A stretch of DNA of 64,000 nt. It comes from an uncultured Lachnospiraceae bacterium. GTDB lineage: Bacteria > Bacillota > Clostridia > Lachnospirales > Lachnospiraceae. The notes beneath the pieces are model-generated. The model made no database searches and was not told the origin of the DNA. It saw nothing but the letters and a program-made list of their open reading frames with translations. The stretch is taken from NCBI GenBank assembly GCA_947177445.1, contig CAMWUL010000010.1, forward strand, positions 1 through 64,000, given 5' to 3'. Shown in pieces: positions 17,265-26,382 of this stretch (the stretch's first letter is position 1; each line of letters begins with the position of its first letter). The translations under genes and the position numbers were made by a program.

Positions 17265-19094
17265 ATGAAGCAATTATTGGATAAGTCTGAAAAAAGAACA
17301 TTGTGGATTCGGCTGATTGCAGCGTTTTTATCTGCATATGCGCTGTCAGTGACATTCCATGCGCCTTTTGCCTGGTTTCATTTCGAGGAAGGGGTGGATT
17401 ATGCCATTGCCTCGGTGTATGAGCTTTTAGGAGATTACGATTTTTCCTTTCTCCTTCGTTTTGTCCTGTGCGGGGTGTATTATGGTTTTCTGGAGGAAAA
17501 GCTGGGACGGCCAAAGAAGCCGGTACCTGTGTGGCTCCCGGTGTTCTTTTCCCTGACGCTGCTGACAGGCAGAAGCTATCAGCAGATCGGCAGCTGGGGC
17601 TTTTGCTTTGGCAGTCCCGTAAATTTTGTAAAGTTTATTCTGGCTCTGGCAGGAGGATCTCTGCTGCTTGGCAGTATGCTGAATGGTCTGTGTGTGATTC
17701 TGGAAAAAGCGCAGTGTATGGACAATGAGCCCCATTTCTGGAGCAGTCATGGCTTCGGAAAGGCTTTTGCCATTCTCTGCGCCGCATACCTGCCCTTTCT
17801 GATTCTGGCATTTCCCGGAAATGTATGCTGGGACGCGGCAGGTCAGATCCAGCAGGCAGTGGGAGAATCCGGCTACAGCCTGCATCATCCGCTGGCCCAT
17901 ACTCTTTTGATGGGAGGGGCGGTCAGGCTGGGAGAGCGTCTGCTTGGATCCCGGGATGCAGGCCTGTTTTGCTATATGCTGCTTCAGCTGGCGGGGCTGG
18001 CGGCAGCCCTGGCCTCCACCATCGGGGTATTGGCCCGGCGGGGGCTGAGGAAGGGGCTGCTGTGGGCCCTTTTGCTGATATATTGTGTGACGCCGGTGTA
18101 TTCCAATATGGCTTCCACCGCCCTGAAGGATGTGCCTTACGCCTCGGCTGTGACAGGATATGTGATTTGCCTGGCGCTGCTTTTGGAGGAGCCGCGGCGG
18201 CTGAAAAGCCTGCGGTTTATCACCGGCTTTGTACTTTTGCAGATCTGTGTGATTCTTCTGAGAAATAACGGAATATATGTGATACTTTTTAGCGGCCTGG
18301 TGATTCTGGCCCTTTTCCTGAAAAAATATGGCTGGCGGGAGGCGGGAGGCTTATTTCTGGGAGCCTTGGCAGGAAGTCTGGCGGCGGGAGAGCTGGTGCT
18401 GTTTTTACTGGCTCAGGTATGCGGGGCTTCGGCAGGCAGCATGGGAGAAGCCCTTTCGCTTCCTTTTCAGCAGACAGCCCGCTATCTTCAGGCTTATGGG
18501 GATCAGGTGACGGAGGAAGAGAGGGAGGCCATCGAGGCGGTGCTGGGGGATATACAGGAGCTGGCCGGGAGGTATGATCCGGACAGCGCCGACCCGGTAA
18601 AGGCACAGTTTCGCAAAGGTGCTTCCACAGGGGAGATTCTGGCCTATCTGAAGCAGTGGGCCCATGGTCTGTTCCGGCATCCGGGCGTTTATGTGGAGGC
18701 CTTTCTGGCCCACACCTATGGCTGGTTTTCTCCCGAGGTGAATAATTCCATACGCTACGAGGCGGAATATGATGTGGTTTCCCGGGGCGGACTGTTTCCC
18801 GGAGCGGAAAAGCTGCTGATTTTTTATTACCGGTTTGCCGCCCGCTTTACGCCGCTGGGAATTCTGGAAAATATTGGCTTTGCAGTCTGGGGGCTGTTTT
18901 TCCTGACCTGCTGGCAGAAAAGACACGGAAGAGGGCGGCTTGCAGCCGCAGGGCTTCCCCTGTGGATCAGTCTTCTGGTCTGTATGGCTTCTCCGGGATT
19001 TCTGCAGCATGCCAGATATGGGTTCCCGATATTGTTTTCCATCTTGTTTTTGTATGGGTTTACGCTGACGGCAAAGGGTGATGAGGGGAGGTAA
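17265..19094 (+). CDS. Polytopic membrane protein, DUF6020/GT-C-like
   Basis: A 609-residue protein with about 12 hydrophobic segments and one long polar stretch (about 400-470). An early extracytoplasmic loop has FPGNVCWDAAGQ followed by YSLHHPLAHTLLM, which recalls the Asp and HHP elements of lipid-linked glycosyltransferases of the GT-C fold. I believe this is the DUF6020 family, abundant in Lachnospiraceae and of unproved function. It follows secDF after 8 nt and overlaps nothing. The next gene, an acyltransferase, starts 5 nt after its stop, so the two likely act on the same envelope glycan or lipid. Confidence 0.7.
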   Translation: MKQLLDKSEKRTLWIRLIAAFLSAYALSVTFHAPFAWFHFEEGVDYAIASVYELLGDYDFSFLLRFVLCGVYYGFLEEKLGRPKKPVPVWLPVFFSLTLLTGRSYQQIGSWGFCFGSPVNFVKFILALAGGSLLLGSMLNGLCVILEKAQCMDNEPHFWSSHGFGKAFAILCAAYLPFLILAFPGNVCWDAAGQIQQAVGESGYSLHHPLAHTLLMGGAVRLGERLLGSRDAGLFCYMLLQLAGLAAALASTIGVLARRGLRKGLLWALLLIYCVTPVYSNMASTALKDVPYASAVTGYVICLALLLEEPRRLKSLRFITGFVLLQICVILLRNNGIYVILFSGLVILALFLKKYGWREAGGLFLGALAGSLAAGELVLFLLAQVCGASAGSMGEALSLPFQQTARYLQAYGDQVTEEEREAIEAVLGDIQELAGRYDPDSADPVKAQFRKGASTGEILAYLKQWAHGLFRHPGVYVEAFLAHTYGWFSPEVNNSIRYEAEYDVVSRGGLFPGAEKLLIFYYRFAARFTPLGILENIGFAVWGLFFLTCWQKRHGRGRLAAAGLPLWISLLVCMASPGFLQHARYGFPILFSILFLYGFTLTAKGDEGR

Positions 19095-19099
19095 GGAGC

Positions 19100-20161
19100 A
19101 TGTGCCGGGAGTTTTCCAAAAAGTGTTCTTTGATGGCAAAGGGTCTGGCGATCCTGCTGCTTTTGAATTATCATTTGTTTGAGGATGCAAGGGCTGTGGC
19201 GGATCTGCAGGTGGATTACCGGCCCTTTCCTCTGGAGGCCTTTTTAACCTTTTCCAGATTCGGCAATGTCAGCGTGGCGGTTTTTGTATTTCTGTCTGCC
19301 TACGGCATAACCATAGGGCTTAAACGTCAGGAGAAAATCACGGTGCAGGATATGTATCGGCAGGCGCTGAAGCGCATGCTGAAGCTGATGGGAAATTTTC
19401 TGGCGCTTTATGTCAGCGTGATTGTAGTCTGGCTGCACTGGTTTGACTTAGGATCTTTGTACGGCGGGGGAAAGCAGGGCTTTCTCTATCTGCTGGCGGA
19501 TGCCCTGGGCTTTGCCCAGATTCTGGACACCCCTACGCTGAATATGACCTGGTGGTATATGGAGATTGCCTATGTGCTGATTTTTCTGGTGCCGATGCTT
19601 TTTTTACTGGTTCAAAAGACAGGATATTCCCTTCTTCCCATTATCTTTTTTATACCGGCGGTTTTGGAATTGAACCCTGATATTACCCGGTATTTATTTA
19701 CGGCGGCGGTGGGTGTCTGTGCGGCTTACGGAAACTGGCCGGACAGGCTGCTGAACCTGAAGCTTCATCCGCTGCTGCGCTGGGGCGCGGGCTGTGCCGG
19801 TCTGGTGCTCTGTGTGTTGGTCCGGCAGAACTTTTTGGTGCAGGATAAGCTCCTTCATCTGGTGGATGCAGGCGCGGCGGTATTTCTGGTCTGGTTTGCG
19901 GCGGCGCTTCCCGGCAGCATCCCGGGTGTAAGAAATGCGCTGGAATGGATCGGAAGGTATTCCATGAATATTTTTATGGTACACACCTTTTTCTATCTGA
20001 TTTTGTGGCGTCATTATATTTATGCCCTGCGGTATGCGGGAGCCATTTTCATGGCGCTTTTACTGGTCAGTCTGCTCTATTCCATGATTTTGGAATGGAT
20101 TAAAAAGGGCGCGGCATGGGGCTTTGGGAGGATCCGGAAAGCCCGGGGCCTGCGGGAATAA
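19100..20161 (+). CDS. Acyltransferase family 3 membrane protein
   Basis: A 353-residue protein with about ten helices, of the Acyltransferase_3/OafA class that moves acyl groups such as acetate onto extracellular sugars. The N-terminal helix is KGLAILLLLNYHLFED, with the active-site-type His after the first helix, then FLSAYGITIGLKR and TWWYMEIAYVLIFLVP. The closing segment SMNIFMVHTFFYLILWRHYI is typical. It is coupled to the DUF6020 gene and followed by a terminator. The substrate is unknown. Confidence 0.85.
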   Translation: MCREFSKKCSLMAKGLAILLLLNYHLFEDARAVADLQVDYRPFPLEAFLTFSRFGNVSVAVFVFLSAYGITIGLKRQEKITVQDMYRQALKRMLKLMGNFLALYVSVIVVWLHWFDLGSLYGGGKQGFLYLLADALGFAQILDTPTLNMTWWYMEIAYVLIFLVPMLFLLVQKTGYSLLPIIFFIPAVLELNPDITRYLFTAAVGVCAAYGNWPDRLLNLKLHPLLRWGAGCAGLVLCVLVRQNFLVQDKLLHLVDAGAAVFLVWFAAALPGSIPGVRNALEWIGRYSMNIFMVHTFFYLILWRHYIYALRYAGAIFMALLLVSLLYSMILEWIKKGAAWGFGRIRKARGLRE

Positions 20162-20169
20162 AATAGCGG

Positions 20170-20204
20170 GGCTGTGAAAAAAGGAACGTTCACAGTCCTT
20201 TTTT
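20170..20204 (+). terminator. Intrinsic terminator after the acyltransferase
   Basis: GGCTGTGAA (20170-20178) pairs with TTCACAGTC (20189-20197) with one G-U, followed by CTTTTTT. It closes the secDF-DUF6020-acyltransferase transcript. Confidence 0.85.
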
Positions 20205-20215
20205 ATTGCTTTACA

Positions 20216-20298
20216 TTAAGGATTTTTGGGGGGACTCTTATCTTAAAGGATTCTTAATCATTTCCCCTGTTTTATGTTAAAAAGGATTTTGCTACAAT
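20216..20298 (+). promoter_or_regulatory. Upstream region of the response regulator with repeated TTAA-GGATT boxes
   Basis: Three similar boxes lie here: TTAAGGATT (20216-20224), TTAAAGGATT (20243-20252) and TTAAAAAGGATT (20277-20288). A TACAAT -10 (20293-20298) has only a weak -35 (TTTATG, 20271-20276, 16-nt spacer). A weak -35 with repeated boxes suggests activation, perhaps by the encoded regulator itself. Confidence 0.45.
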
Positions 20299-20316
20299 TT
20301 CAATGAGGAGGCGGCC

Positions 20317-21042
20317 ATGTATAATATATTGATCTGTGACGACGAAAGAGACATTGTGAATGCACTGAAAATCTATCTGCACGACGACAATTATGCTCTG
20401 TATGAGGCCTTTGACGGGGCGCAGGCTCTGAAGGTGATCGGGGAGAAGGATATCCACCTGGTGCTTCTGGATATTATGATGCCGGAGATGGACGGCATAG
20501 AGGCTATGGTAAAAATTCGGGAGAGAAGCAACGTGCCCATTATTCTGCTGACGGCCAAGTCGGAGGATTCCGATAAGATTCTGGGTCTCACCGTAGGGGC
20601 GGACGATTACATTACCAAGCCCTTTAATCCGGTGGAGGTATCTGCCAGAGTGAAGTCTCAGCTGCGCCGGTATATGCAGCTGGGATCGGGAAAGGTTGAA
20701 AAGCCTGTGCTGAAATGCGGCGGAATCGAATTGGATGATGCGGAGAAGAGGGTGATGCTGGACGGGGAGGAGGTGTCCCTGACTCCCACGGAGTACGATA
20801 TTTTAAAGCTGCTGATGCAGCATCCGGGCAGGGTGTTTTCTCCCAGGGAAATCTATCAGAAGATCTGGAACGATGTGCCCTATGGCAGTGAAAATACCGT
20901 GGCGGTACATATCCGGCATATTCGGGAGAAGCTGGAGTACAACCCTGCAGAGCCAAGGTATATAAAGGTGGTGTGGGGGCAGGGGTATAAATGTGAGCGG
21001 AGTGAAGCGTCGGGCTTCAGGAAGGACGAGAAGAGTCTTTGA
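20317..21042 (+). CDS. OmpR/VanR-type response regulator
   Basis: A 241-residue DNA-binding regulator. The receiver domain has the acidic pair ICDDE (8-10) and phospho-acceptor Asp52 (VLLDIMMPEMDG), with the switch Thr in ILLTAKSE and Lys in ITKPFNP. The C-terminal winged helix has PTEYDILKLLMQHPGRVFS and VAVHIRHIREKLE. GGAGG precedes the ATG. It overlaps the following kinase region, forming a two-component pair. Confidence 0.93.
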   Translation: MYNILICDDERDIVNALKIYLHDDNYALYEAFDGAQALKVIGEKDIHLVLLDIMMPEMDGIEAMVKIRERSNVPIILLTAKSEDSDKILGLTVGADDYITKPFNPVEVSARVKSQLRRYMQLGSGKVEKPVLKCGGIELDDAEKRVMLDGEEVSLTPTEYDILKLLMQHPGRVFSPREIYQKIWNDVPYGSENTVAVHIRHIREKLEYNPAEPRYIKVVWGQGYKCERSEASGFRKDEKSL

Positions 21043-21053
21043 GGAGGTTTATG

Positions 21054-23051
21054 ATGGAAGAGAAGGAAAGACTGGAAGAGAAGGAAGACCTGAAAGAGAA
21101 GGAAAGACCGGAAGAGAAGGAAAGGCCGGCTAAGTTTCGGCTTACAGGCTGTCTGGGGGCAAAGATTCTGGCCTTTATTCTGCTGCTGGCAGGGATAGGG
21201 GCAGGAATTTTGTCCGGGATCGTTCTGATAGGCGCCTGGGAAGAAAATATGTATACCAGGGGAGAAGAGGCGGTAGTGACGGAGCTTCTTTCCGGCCGTA
21301 TATATGACGCTGTGGAGTATGCCAAGTATTGTGTGGAAATAGATCGGATGGATGCGATCGAAGCAGATCTGGCGGGGGGCAATCTGGACTTGGCCCTGCT
21401 GGATCCGGAGAGCGGGAATAAGGGAGAAGGAAAAGTGATCTGGGGAACCTATTCCGGCTATTCTGCGGCATATACCAGGGATATACCTGTGCGGTTTCCG
21501 GGCGGAGAGGAAGCGGAGGACATTATATTAAACGGAACAAAGCTGGATCGGGAAAAATGGTATACCTTTCGGGTGTATGTGAATCTGGAGCTTCCCGCGG
21601 AGGATGAGGTAAAGCTTTTGGTTCAGGCAGCAAGACTGGTATATGAGCTGCGGTATGCCTGTATCGGCATTTTGCTGGGATGCTTTTTCCTGTGTCTGCT
21701 GTGCCTGATTTTTCTTCTGTGCGGCGCCGGGCACAGGAATGGCCGGGAGGGCATTGTGCCCAGTGTGGTCAACTGTATTCACCTGGATGTGCTCACCGGG
21801 GCGTATATGCTGGCGATGGGATTTTCACTGTATCTGGTGATGAGCCTGTGGCGTGACACCGGTGCGGATGATTTTGTGATAATGATGGTACTTCTGACAT
21901 TTTCCGTAATGCTGCTGACGGGGATATCCGTGCTGTACCTGACGGAGCTGGCGGTGCGGATGAAGCTTGGGGGCTGGTGGCGGCATACCCTGATCTATGT
22001 GATACTGCGGGGCTTTTGGCGCATGATCCGCTTTCTGGTCAGGGGAGTGGTTATCCTGATCAGAGAAATTCCGCTGGTTCCCACGGTGGTGCTGGCGTAC
22101 CTGGGACTGTGTATTCTGGAATTTATGGGCTGTATACTTTTCGTGGAGGCGGAGGGCGTAGTGCTCTGGGCCATGGAAAAGGCGGTGCTTTTTGCGGTGC
22201 TTTTGTATGTGTCTCTGATGAGCCGGAGGCTTCTGAAGGGCAGCCAGGCCATGGCCCAGGGACAGGAGGATTACACGGTGGATACCAAAGGAATGTTCGG
22301 AGCCTTCCGGGAGCATGGGGAAAATCTGAACAGCTTGTCCCAGGGGATATCAATGGCCGTGGCGGAACGCATGAAAAGCGAGCATCTGAAGACAGAGCTG
22401 ATTACAAACGTGTCTCATGACATAAAGACGCCCCTTACCTCCATCATTAATTATGCGGATTTGATCTGTCAGGAGCAGACAGAGAATCCCAAGGTCGGGG
22501 AGTACGCGGAGGTGCTTGTGCGCCAGTCAAGAAGGCTGAAAAAGCTGTTGGAGGACCTGGTGGAGGCATCCAAGGCAACCACGGGAAATCTGGAGGTGAA
22601 TCTGGAGCCCTGTGAGGTGGGAGTGATATTGAGTCAGGCGGTGGGCGAGTACCAGCAGAGGATGGAGGAAAAGGAGCTGAAGCTGATTGTCACCCAGCCG
22701 GAGGCGCCGGTGCAGATTCTGGCGGACGGCAGGCATCTGTGGAGGGTGTTTGACAATCTGCTGAACAATGTGTGTAAATATGCGCAGGAGAACTCCAGAG
22801 TGTATCTGTCCGTGGAGCAGAAGGATGGACAGGTGCTGATTATTTTCCGCAATATGTCAAAATACGTGCTGAATATACCGGCCCAGGAACTGGAGGAGCG
22901 GTTTGTGAGAGGGGATAAATCCCGCCACATGGAGGGGAACGGACTGGGCCTGTCCATTGCGGGAAGCCTGATGGAGCTGCAGAAGGGAAAGATGGAAATT
23001 GTTATAGACGGAGATCTCTTTAAGGTTATTTTGCGGTTTGGACAGCTGTAA
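21054..23051 (+). CDS. Membrane sensor histidine kinase with an N-terminal hexapeptide repeat
   Basis: A 665-residue kinase partner of the preceding regulator. Residues 2-25 are four charged hexapeptides (EEKERL, EEKEDL, KEKERP, EEKERP). Then come TM1 (about 38-60), an extracytoplasmic sensor region, and five or six more helices up to about 390. The phospho-acceptor is His455 in NVSHDIKTPLTS; the ATPase domain has NNLLNNVCKYA and GNGLGLSIAGS. I set the start at ATG 21054 with GGAGG 6 nt upstream; ATG 21051 is only 3 nt from it, and a TTG at 21039 lies before the ribosome site. The ligand is unknown. Confidence 0.9.
   Translation: MEEKERLEEKEDLKEKERPEEKERPAKFRLTGCLGAKILAFILLLAGIGAGILSGIVLIGAWEENMYTRGEEAVVTELLSGRIYDAVEYAKYCVEIDRMDAIEADLAGGNLDLALLDPESGNKGEGKVIWGTYSGYSAAYTRDIPVRFPGGEEAEDIILNGTKLDREKWYTFRVYVNLELPAEDEVKLLVQAARLVYELRYACIGILLGCFFLCLLCLIFLLCGAGHRNGREGIVPSVVNCIHLDVLTGAYMLAMGFSLYLVMSLWRDTGADDFVIMMVLLTFSVMLLTGISVLYLTELAVRMKLGGWWRHTLIYVILRGFWRMIRFLVRGVVILIREIPLVPTVVLAYLGLCILEFMGCILFVEAEGVVLWAMEKAVLFAVLLYVSLMSRRLLKGSQAMAQGQEDYTVDTKGMFGAFREHGENLNSLSQGISMAVAERMKSEHLKTELITNVSHDIKTPLTSIINYADLICQEQTENPKVGEYAEVLVRQSRRLKKLLEDLVEASKATTGNLEVNLEPCEVGVILSQAVGEYQQRMEEKELKLIVTQPEAPVQILADGRHLWRVFDNLLNNVCKYAQENSRVYLSVEQKDGQVLIIFRNMSKYVLNIPAQELEERFVRGDKSRHMEGNGLGLSIAGSLMELQKGKMEIVIDGDLFKVILRFGQL
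21057..21128 (+). repeat. Four tandem 18-bp coding repeats in the kinase gene
   Basis: Four 18-bp units (21057-21074, 21075-21092, 21093-21110, 21111-21128), each close to GAAGAGAAGGAAAGACCG, lie directly after the start codon. Each adds six residues without changing frame, so unit number could vary between strains. Confidence 0.9.
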
Positions 23052-23146
23052 GGTTAACGGGTTGACATACCTGCATGTGGGCTGTATCATAAAATCAGAA
23101 GCAAATGGACACGATACTCACGAAAGCAAGCTATGGAGGTATGGGC

Positions 23147-24562
23147 ATGATCCAATTTGGAACCGGCGGCTGGAGAGCTGTCATCGGAGACGGATTCACA
23201 AAACAGAATATTGAGCTTCTGGCCAGGGCCCTGTGCGGGAAAATGAAGGATGAGGGCGTGGCGGGACGGGGGATCGTCATGGGCTACGACAGGCGTTTTC
23301 TGTCCAAGGAGGCCATGCAGTGGGCGGCCTGCGTCTTTGCGGCGGAAGGGGTGAGGGCCTATCTGATCAATAAGTCCTGCCCTACGCCTTTGGTCATGTA
23401 TTATGTGGAGAAGCATGGGTTTCCCTACGGAATGATGGTGACGGCCAGTCACAATCCGGCGATCTACAACGGGATCAAGGTGTTCACTGCCGGAGGGAGG
23501 GATGCGGACGAAACCCAGACACGGGAGATCGAAAAATATGCCGCAGGCGTGGAGCTGCCGGTGAAGGAGCTGGAATATGACAAGGCCAGGGAGCAGGGTC
23601 TGATCCGGGAGATCTATCCTTTGAACGAGTACCTGGACGATCTGATGGAAACCATCAATATGGAAGTGATCCGGGGCAGCGGACTCAGGGTAGTGCTGGA
23701 TCCTATGTACGGAGTATCCGAGACCTCTCTGCGCACGCTGCTGCAGACTGCCCGCTGTGAGGTGGAGGTGATCCATGACCGGCATGACACGCTGTTCGGA
23801 GGCCGCCTTCCTGCGCCTTCTGCGGCTACCCTGCGTATGCTTCAGACCTGCGTGACGGACGGGCATTACGATATCGGTATTGCTACGGACGGAGATGCGG
23901 ACAGGCTGGGAATCATTGACGATACGGGACGCTTTCTTCATCCCAACGAAATTCTGGTGCTTTTGTATTATTATCTGAAAAAATATAAAAACTGGCAGGG
24001 GCCTGCTGTCAGGAATATCTGCACCACCCATGTGCTGGACCAGGTGGCGGAGGCCTTTGGAGAGAAATGCTATGAGGTTCCGGTGGGCTTTAAATACATT
24101 TCTGCGAAAATGAATGAGACGGATGCGGTCATCGGCGGAGAGTCCTCCGGCGGTCTTACCGTAAGAGGGCATATCAAGGGAAAGGACGGCATCTATGCGG
24201 CCATGCTGTTGGTGGAGATGATTGCCGTATCCGGAAAGAAGCTTTCCCGGATCATTGCCGAAATAGAGGAGGAATACGGTCTGATCGACATGGAAGAGCG
24301 GGATTACCGCTTTGATCAGGAAAAGAAGCAGGAGATCCTTCATCTTCTGCTGGAGGAGAAGAAGCTCCCGGAGCTTCCCTTTGAGATCGACAGAGTCAGC
24401 TACATGGACGGCTCCAAGGTGTATTTTACAAACGGCGGCTGGGTTATCGCCCGGTTTTCCGGAACGGAGCCGCTGCTTCGGATTTTCTGCGAGATGCCAA
24501 AGCCTAAAGATGCCGTCAACATATGTGAAATTTATGAGCGGTTTTTGGGATTGAGCAGGTGA
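23147..24562 (+). CDS. Phosphoglucomutase/phosphomannomutase family protein
   Basis: Alpha-D-phosphohexomutase, 471 residues, interconverting hexose 1- and 6-phosphates. The catalytic serine loop is TASHNPAIYNGIK, the metal loop DGDADRLG, the sugar-binding loop GGESSGG and the phosphate-binding loop FSGTEPLLRIF. I chose ATG 23147 (MIQFGTGGWRAV) because GGAGG lies 7 nt before it; two earlier in-frame ATGs are less well placed. The exact substrate (glucose, mannose or glucosamine phosphate) cannot be read from the motifs. Confidence 0.9.
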   Translation: MIQFGTGGWRAVIGDGFTKQNIELLARALCGKMKDEGVAGRGIVMGYDRRFLSKEAMQWAACVFAAEGVRAYLINKSCPTPLVMYYVEKHGFPYGMMVTASHNPAIYNGIKVFTAGGRDADETQTREIEKYAAGVELPVKELEYDKAREQGLIREIYPLNEYLDDLMETINMEVIRGSGLRVVLDPMYGVSETSLRTLLQTARCEVEVIHDRHDTLFGGRLPAPSAATLRMLQTCVTDGHYDIGIATDGDADRLGIIDDTGRFLHPNEILVLLYYYLKKYKNWQGPAVRNICTTHVLDQVAEAFGEKCYEVPVGFKYISAKMNETDAVIGGESSGGLTVRGHIKGKDGIYAAMLLVEMIAVSGKKLSRIIAEIEEEYGLIDMEERDYRFDQEKKQEILHLLLEEKKLPELPFEIDRVSYMDGSKVYFTNGGWVIARFSGTEPLLRIFCEMPKPKDAVNICEIYERFLGLSR

Positions 24563-24637
24563 GCCGGGAGGAAAACGAAGAGAAGCCGGAAGAAAGCGGA
24601 AGGCAGGAAACCGGAAGAATACTGGAAGAAAACAGCT

Positions 24638-24668
24638 GCAGGCGGCGTTCTTAAAAAGCGCCGCCTGC
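24638..24668. terminator. GC-rich hairpin between convergent genes
   Basis: GCAGGCGGCG (24638-24647) and CGCCGCCTGC (24659-24668) form a perfect 10-bp stem. It lies between the phosphohexomutase gene and the convergent permease gene. The downstream T-runs are poor on both strands, so it is a likely but not ideal bidirectional terminator. The stretch before it (24566-24632) is purine-rich with repeated GGAAGAA. Confidence 0.6.
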
Positions 24669-24690
24669 GGTTATATATAAAAAACAACCT

Positions 24691-25440
24691 CTATTTGACT
24701 TCATCTTTTCGAAATCGAAGCAGACTGGCGGTAATTCCCAATAAACACATAATCAGAATAATCGATATGGAAACCTCTTTGGGGCAGCTCTGCCCGTAGA
24801 AACGTCCGATGGCAAGAAAATAGGAGGCTGACCAGGGATAAAATCCTGCAATCGGCGAATTTGATAAAACAACATTGATTAAGCTGACTGCGGTGATGGC
24901 AATCAGCGGTGCCACAAATCCCTTTGCTCTTATTGTAAGGTAAATAAAAGGTGTCTGTGTGGCGCACAATAAGATCCCTCCATAAAGCATTTTGATCAGG
25001 AAAAAAAGAGCGGAAGGGACAGTAAGCTCTGTCACCGGAATAAAGCAGCTGCAGAAAAATGTCAATACCAAAATTTCCAGCCAGGAAATGAACATAAACA
25101 GCAGAGTTATGATTGCAAGAAAAAGCAATTTTCCCCAGAGAAAAGTTGTCTTTGAAACAGGAACAACAAAAATATTTTTCAATGTTCCGTCCGTATATTC
25201 CCGGCTGATGATCCAGGCATGTATGATTGTCAGCACCAACGGTGCAAACAGCAGCATCAGGAACATAAGCCCATCGTCGTAAAGGGAAAATAAGCTTATG
25301 GTAATTTCGGAGCTGACAAAACAATTGACGGCAGCCTTTACGAAAACAAATAAAGGAACAATCAGCGTGCCTAAAATCCCGATGAAAAGAAATTTTGAAC
25401 GTTTCAGCTTCATATATTCACATTGTAATAATCTAAGCAA
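24691..25440 (-). CDS. ABC-2 permease of a bacitracin/lantibiotic-type resistance transporter
   Basis: A 249-residue membrane subunit with about six helices. The N-terminus after a TTG start reads (M)LRLLQCEYMKLKRSKF, the usual opening of immunity permeases. The TTG at 25440 has GGAGG 8 nt upstream and lies 8 nt inside the ATPase gene, so the two are coupled; a longer frame to 25536 has no ribosome site. It should form a complex with the ATPase and protect against a membrane-active peptide, or remove it. The coding DNA is clearly AT-richer than its neighbours, suggesting transfer. Confidence 0.82.
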   Translation of the reverse strand: MLRLLQCEYMKLKRSKFLFIGILGTLIVPLFVFVKAAVNCFVSSEITISLFSLYDDGLMFLMLLFAPLVLTIIHAWIISREYTDGTLKNIFVVPVSKTTFLWGKLLFLAIITLLFMFISWLEILVLTFFCSCFIPVTELTVPSALFFLIKMLYGGILLCATQTPFIYLTIRAKGFVAPLIAITAVSLINVVLSNSPIAGFYPWSASYFLAIGRFYGQSCPKEVSISIILIMCLLGITASLLRFRKDEVK

Positions 25441-26356
25441 TTCCTTCACCTCCCGTAATTCGTTTAAAATATTCTTCAAGGGTGTCTCCGCAGGTATATG
25501 CTTCGGAAACCTCCAGACCATTTTGGACAAATACACTGACTACCTTAGTTACCGGCAAATCAAGATTATACAGCCGGATATTATGGTCGTCCTGTATCAT
25601 AAACTGTGTTTCGTCAAAAATCTGTTCCAGAATTCTTGCCCCTTGGGATGTGTCGGATATTGTCAGATGAATATATTTTCTGCTTTTTTGCTCCAGTTCG
25701 GAAAGACTTTCTTCCTCCAGCAGTACGCCATTGTGGATAATACCAATATCATCGGCAAGCAGCGAAATCTCAGACAATATGTGACTGGAAATGATTATGG
25801 TTTTTCCCTTTTCATCACACAGCCGCCGTATAAACAGGCGAATCTGCGCAATTCCGATGGGATCAAGTCCGTTAATCGGTTCGTCCAATATTAACAGTTC
25901 GGGATCGTGCATGATTGCAAGGGCGATAGCCAGGCGCTGCTTCATGCCCAGAGAATACTGGGAAAACAGCTTTTTGTCCTTGTAGGGCAGGCTGACCAAA
26001 TCCAGAGCGTCCTTTATTGCATGAGAATTCGGCACTCCCCGCAGGGCTGCAAAAATACGCAGATTCTCCGTTGCCGTCAGGTTTGGATAAAAACCGGGGG
26101 CTTCGATTAAGCTTCCCATACGGGGAAGAATTTTTTTCTCGTTTCCCCGCAGAGGCTTTTCCCAGATGAAAATTTCTCCAAAGGTGGGCTTGGTAAGTCC
26201 GAGAAGCATTTTCATGGCAGTGGTTTTCCCTGCGCCGTTCCTCCCAAGCAGCCCGTATATCCGGCCCTTTCGGATATGGATATTCATATCGGCAACACTT
26301 TTTACACGGCCATAGGTTTTGGCAAGATTTTTTGTTTCAATAATGTAATTGCTCAT
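25433..26356 (-). CDS. ABC transporter ATP-binding protein (BcrA/lantibiotic type)
   Basis: A 307-residue ATPase. Walker A is GRNGAGKTTAMKMLLG, the signature YSLGMKQRLAIALAI, Walker B LLILDEPINGLDPIG and the switch His ISSHILSE. The C-terminal ~80 residues are the accessory domain common in bacitracin- and lantibiotic-immunity ATPases. AAAGGAG precedes the ATG. Four 11-bp direct repeats lie upstream and the kinase gene ends just ahead. Low GC as for the permease. Confidence 0.9.
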   Translation of the reverse strand: MSNYIIETKNLAKTYGRVKSVADMNIHIRKGRIYGLLGRNGAGKTTAMKMLLGLTKPTFGEIFIWEKPLRGNEKKILPRMGSLIEAPGFYPNLTATENLRIFAALRGVPNSHAIKDALDLVSLPYKDKKLFSQYSLGMKQRLAIALAIMHDPELLILDEPINGLDPIGIAQIRLFIRRLCDEKGKTIIISSHILSEISLLADDIGIIHNGVLLEEESLSELEQKSRKYIHLTISDTSQGARILEQIFDETQFMIQDDHNIRLYNLDLPVTKVVSVFVQNGLEVSEAYTCGDTLEEYFKRITGGEGIA

Positions 26357-26382
26357 TGAGTGACTCCTTTCATGCCAACTAT

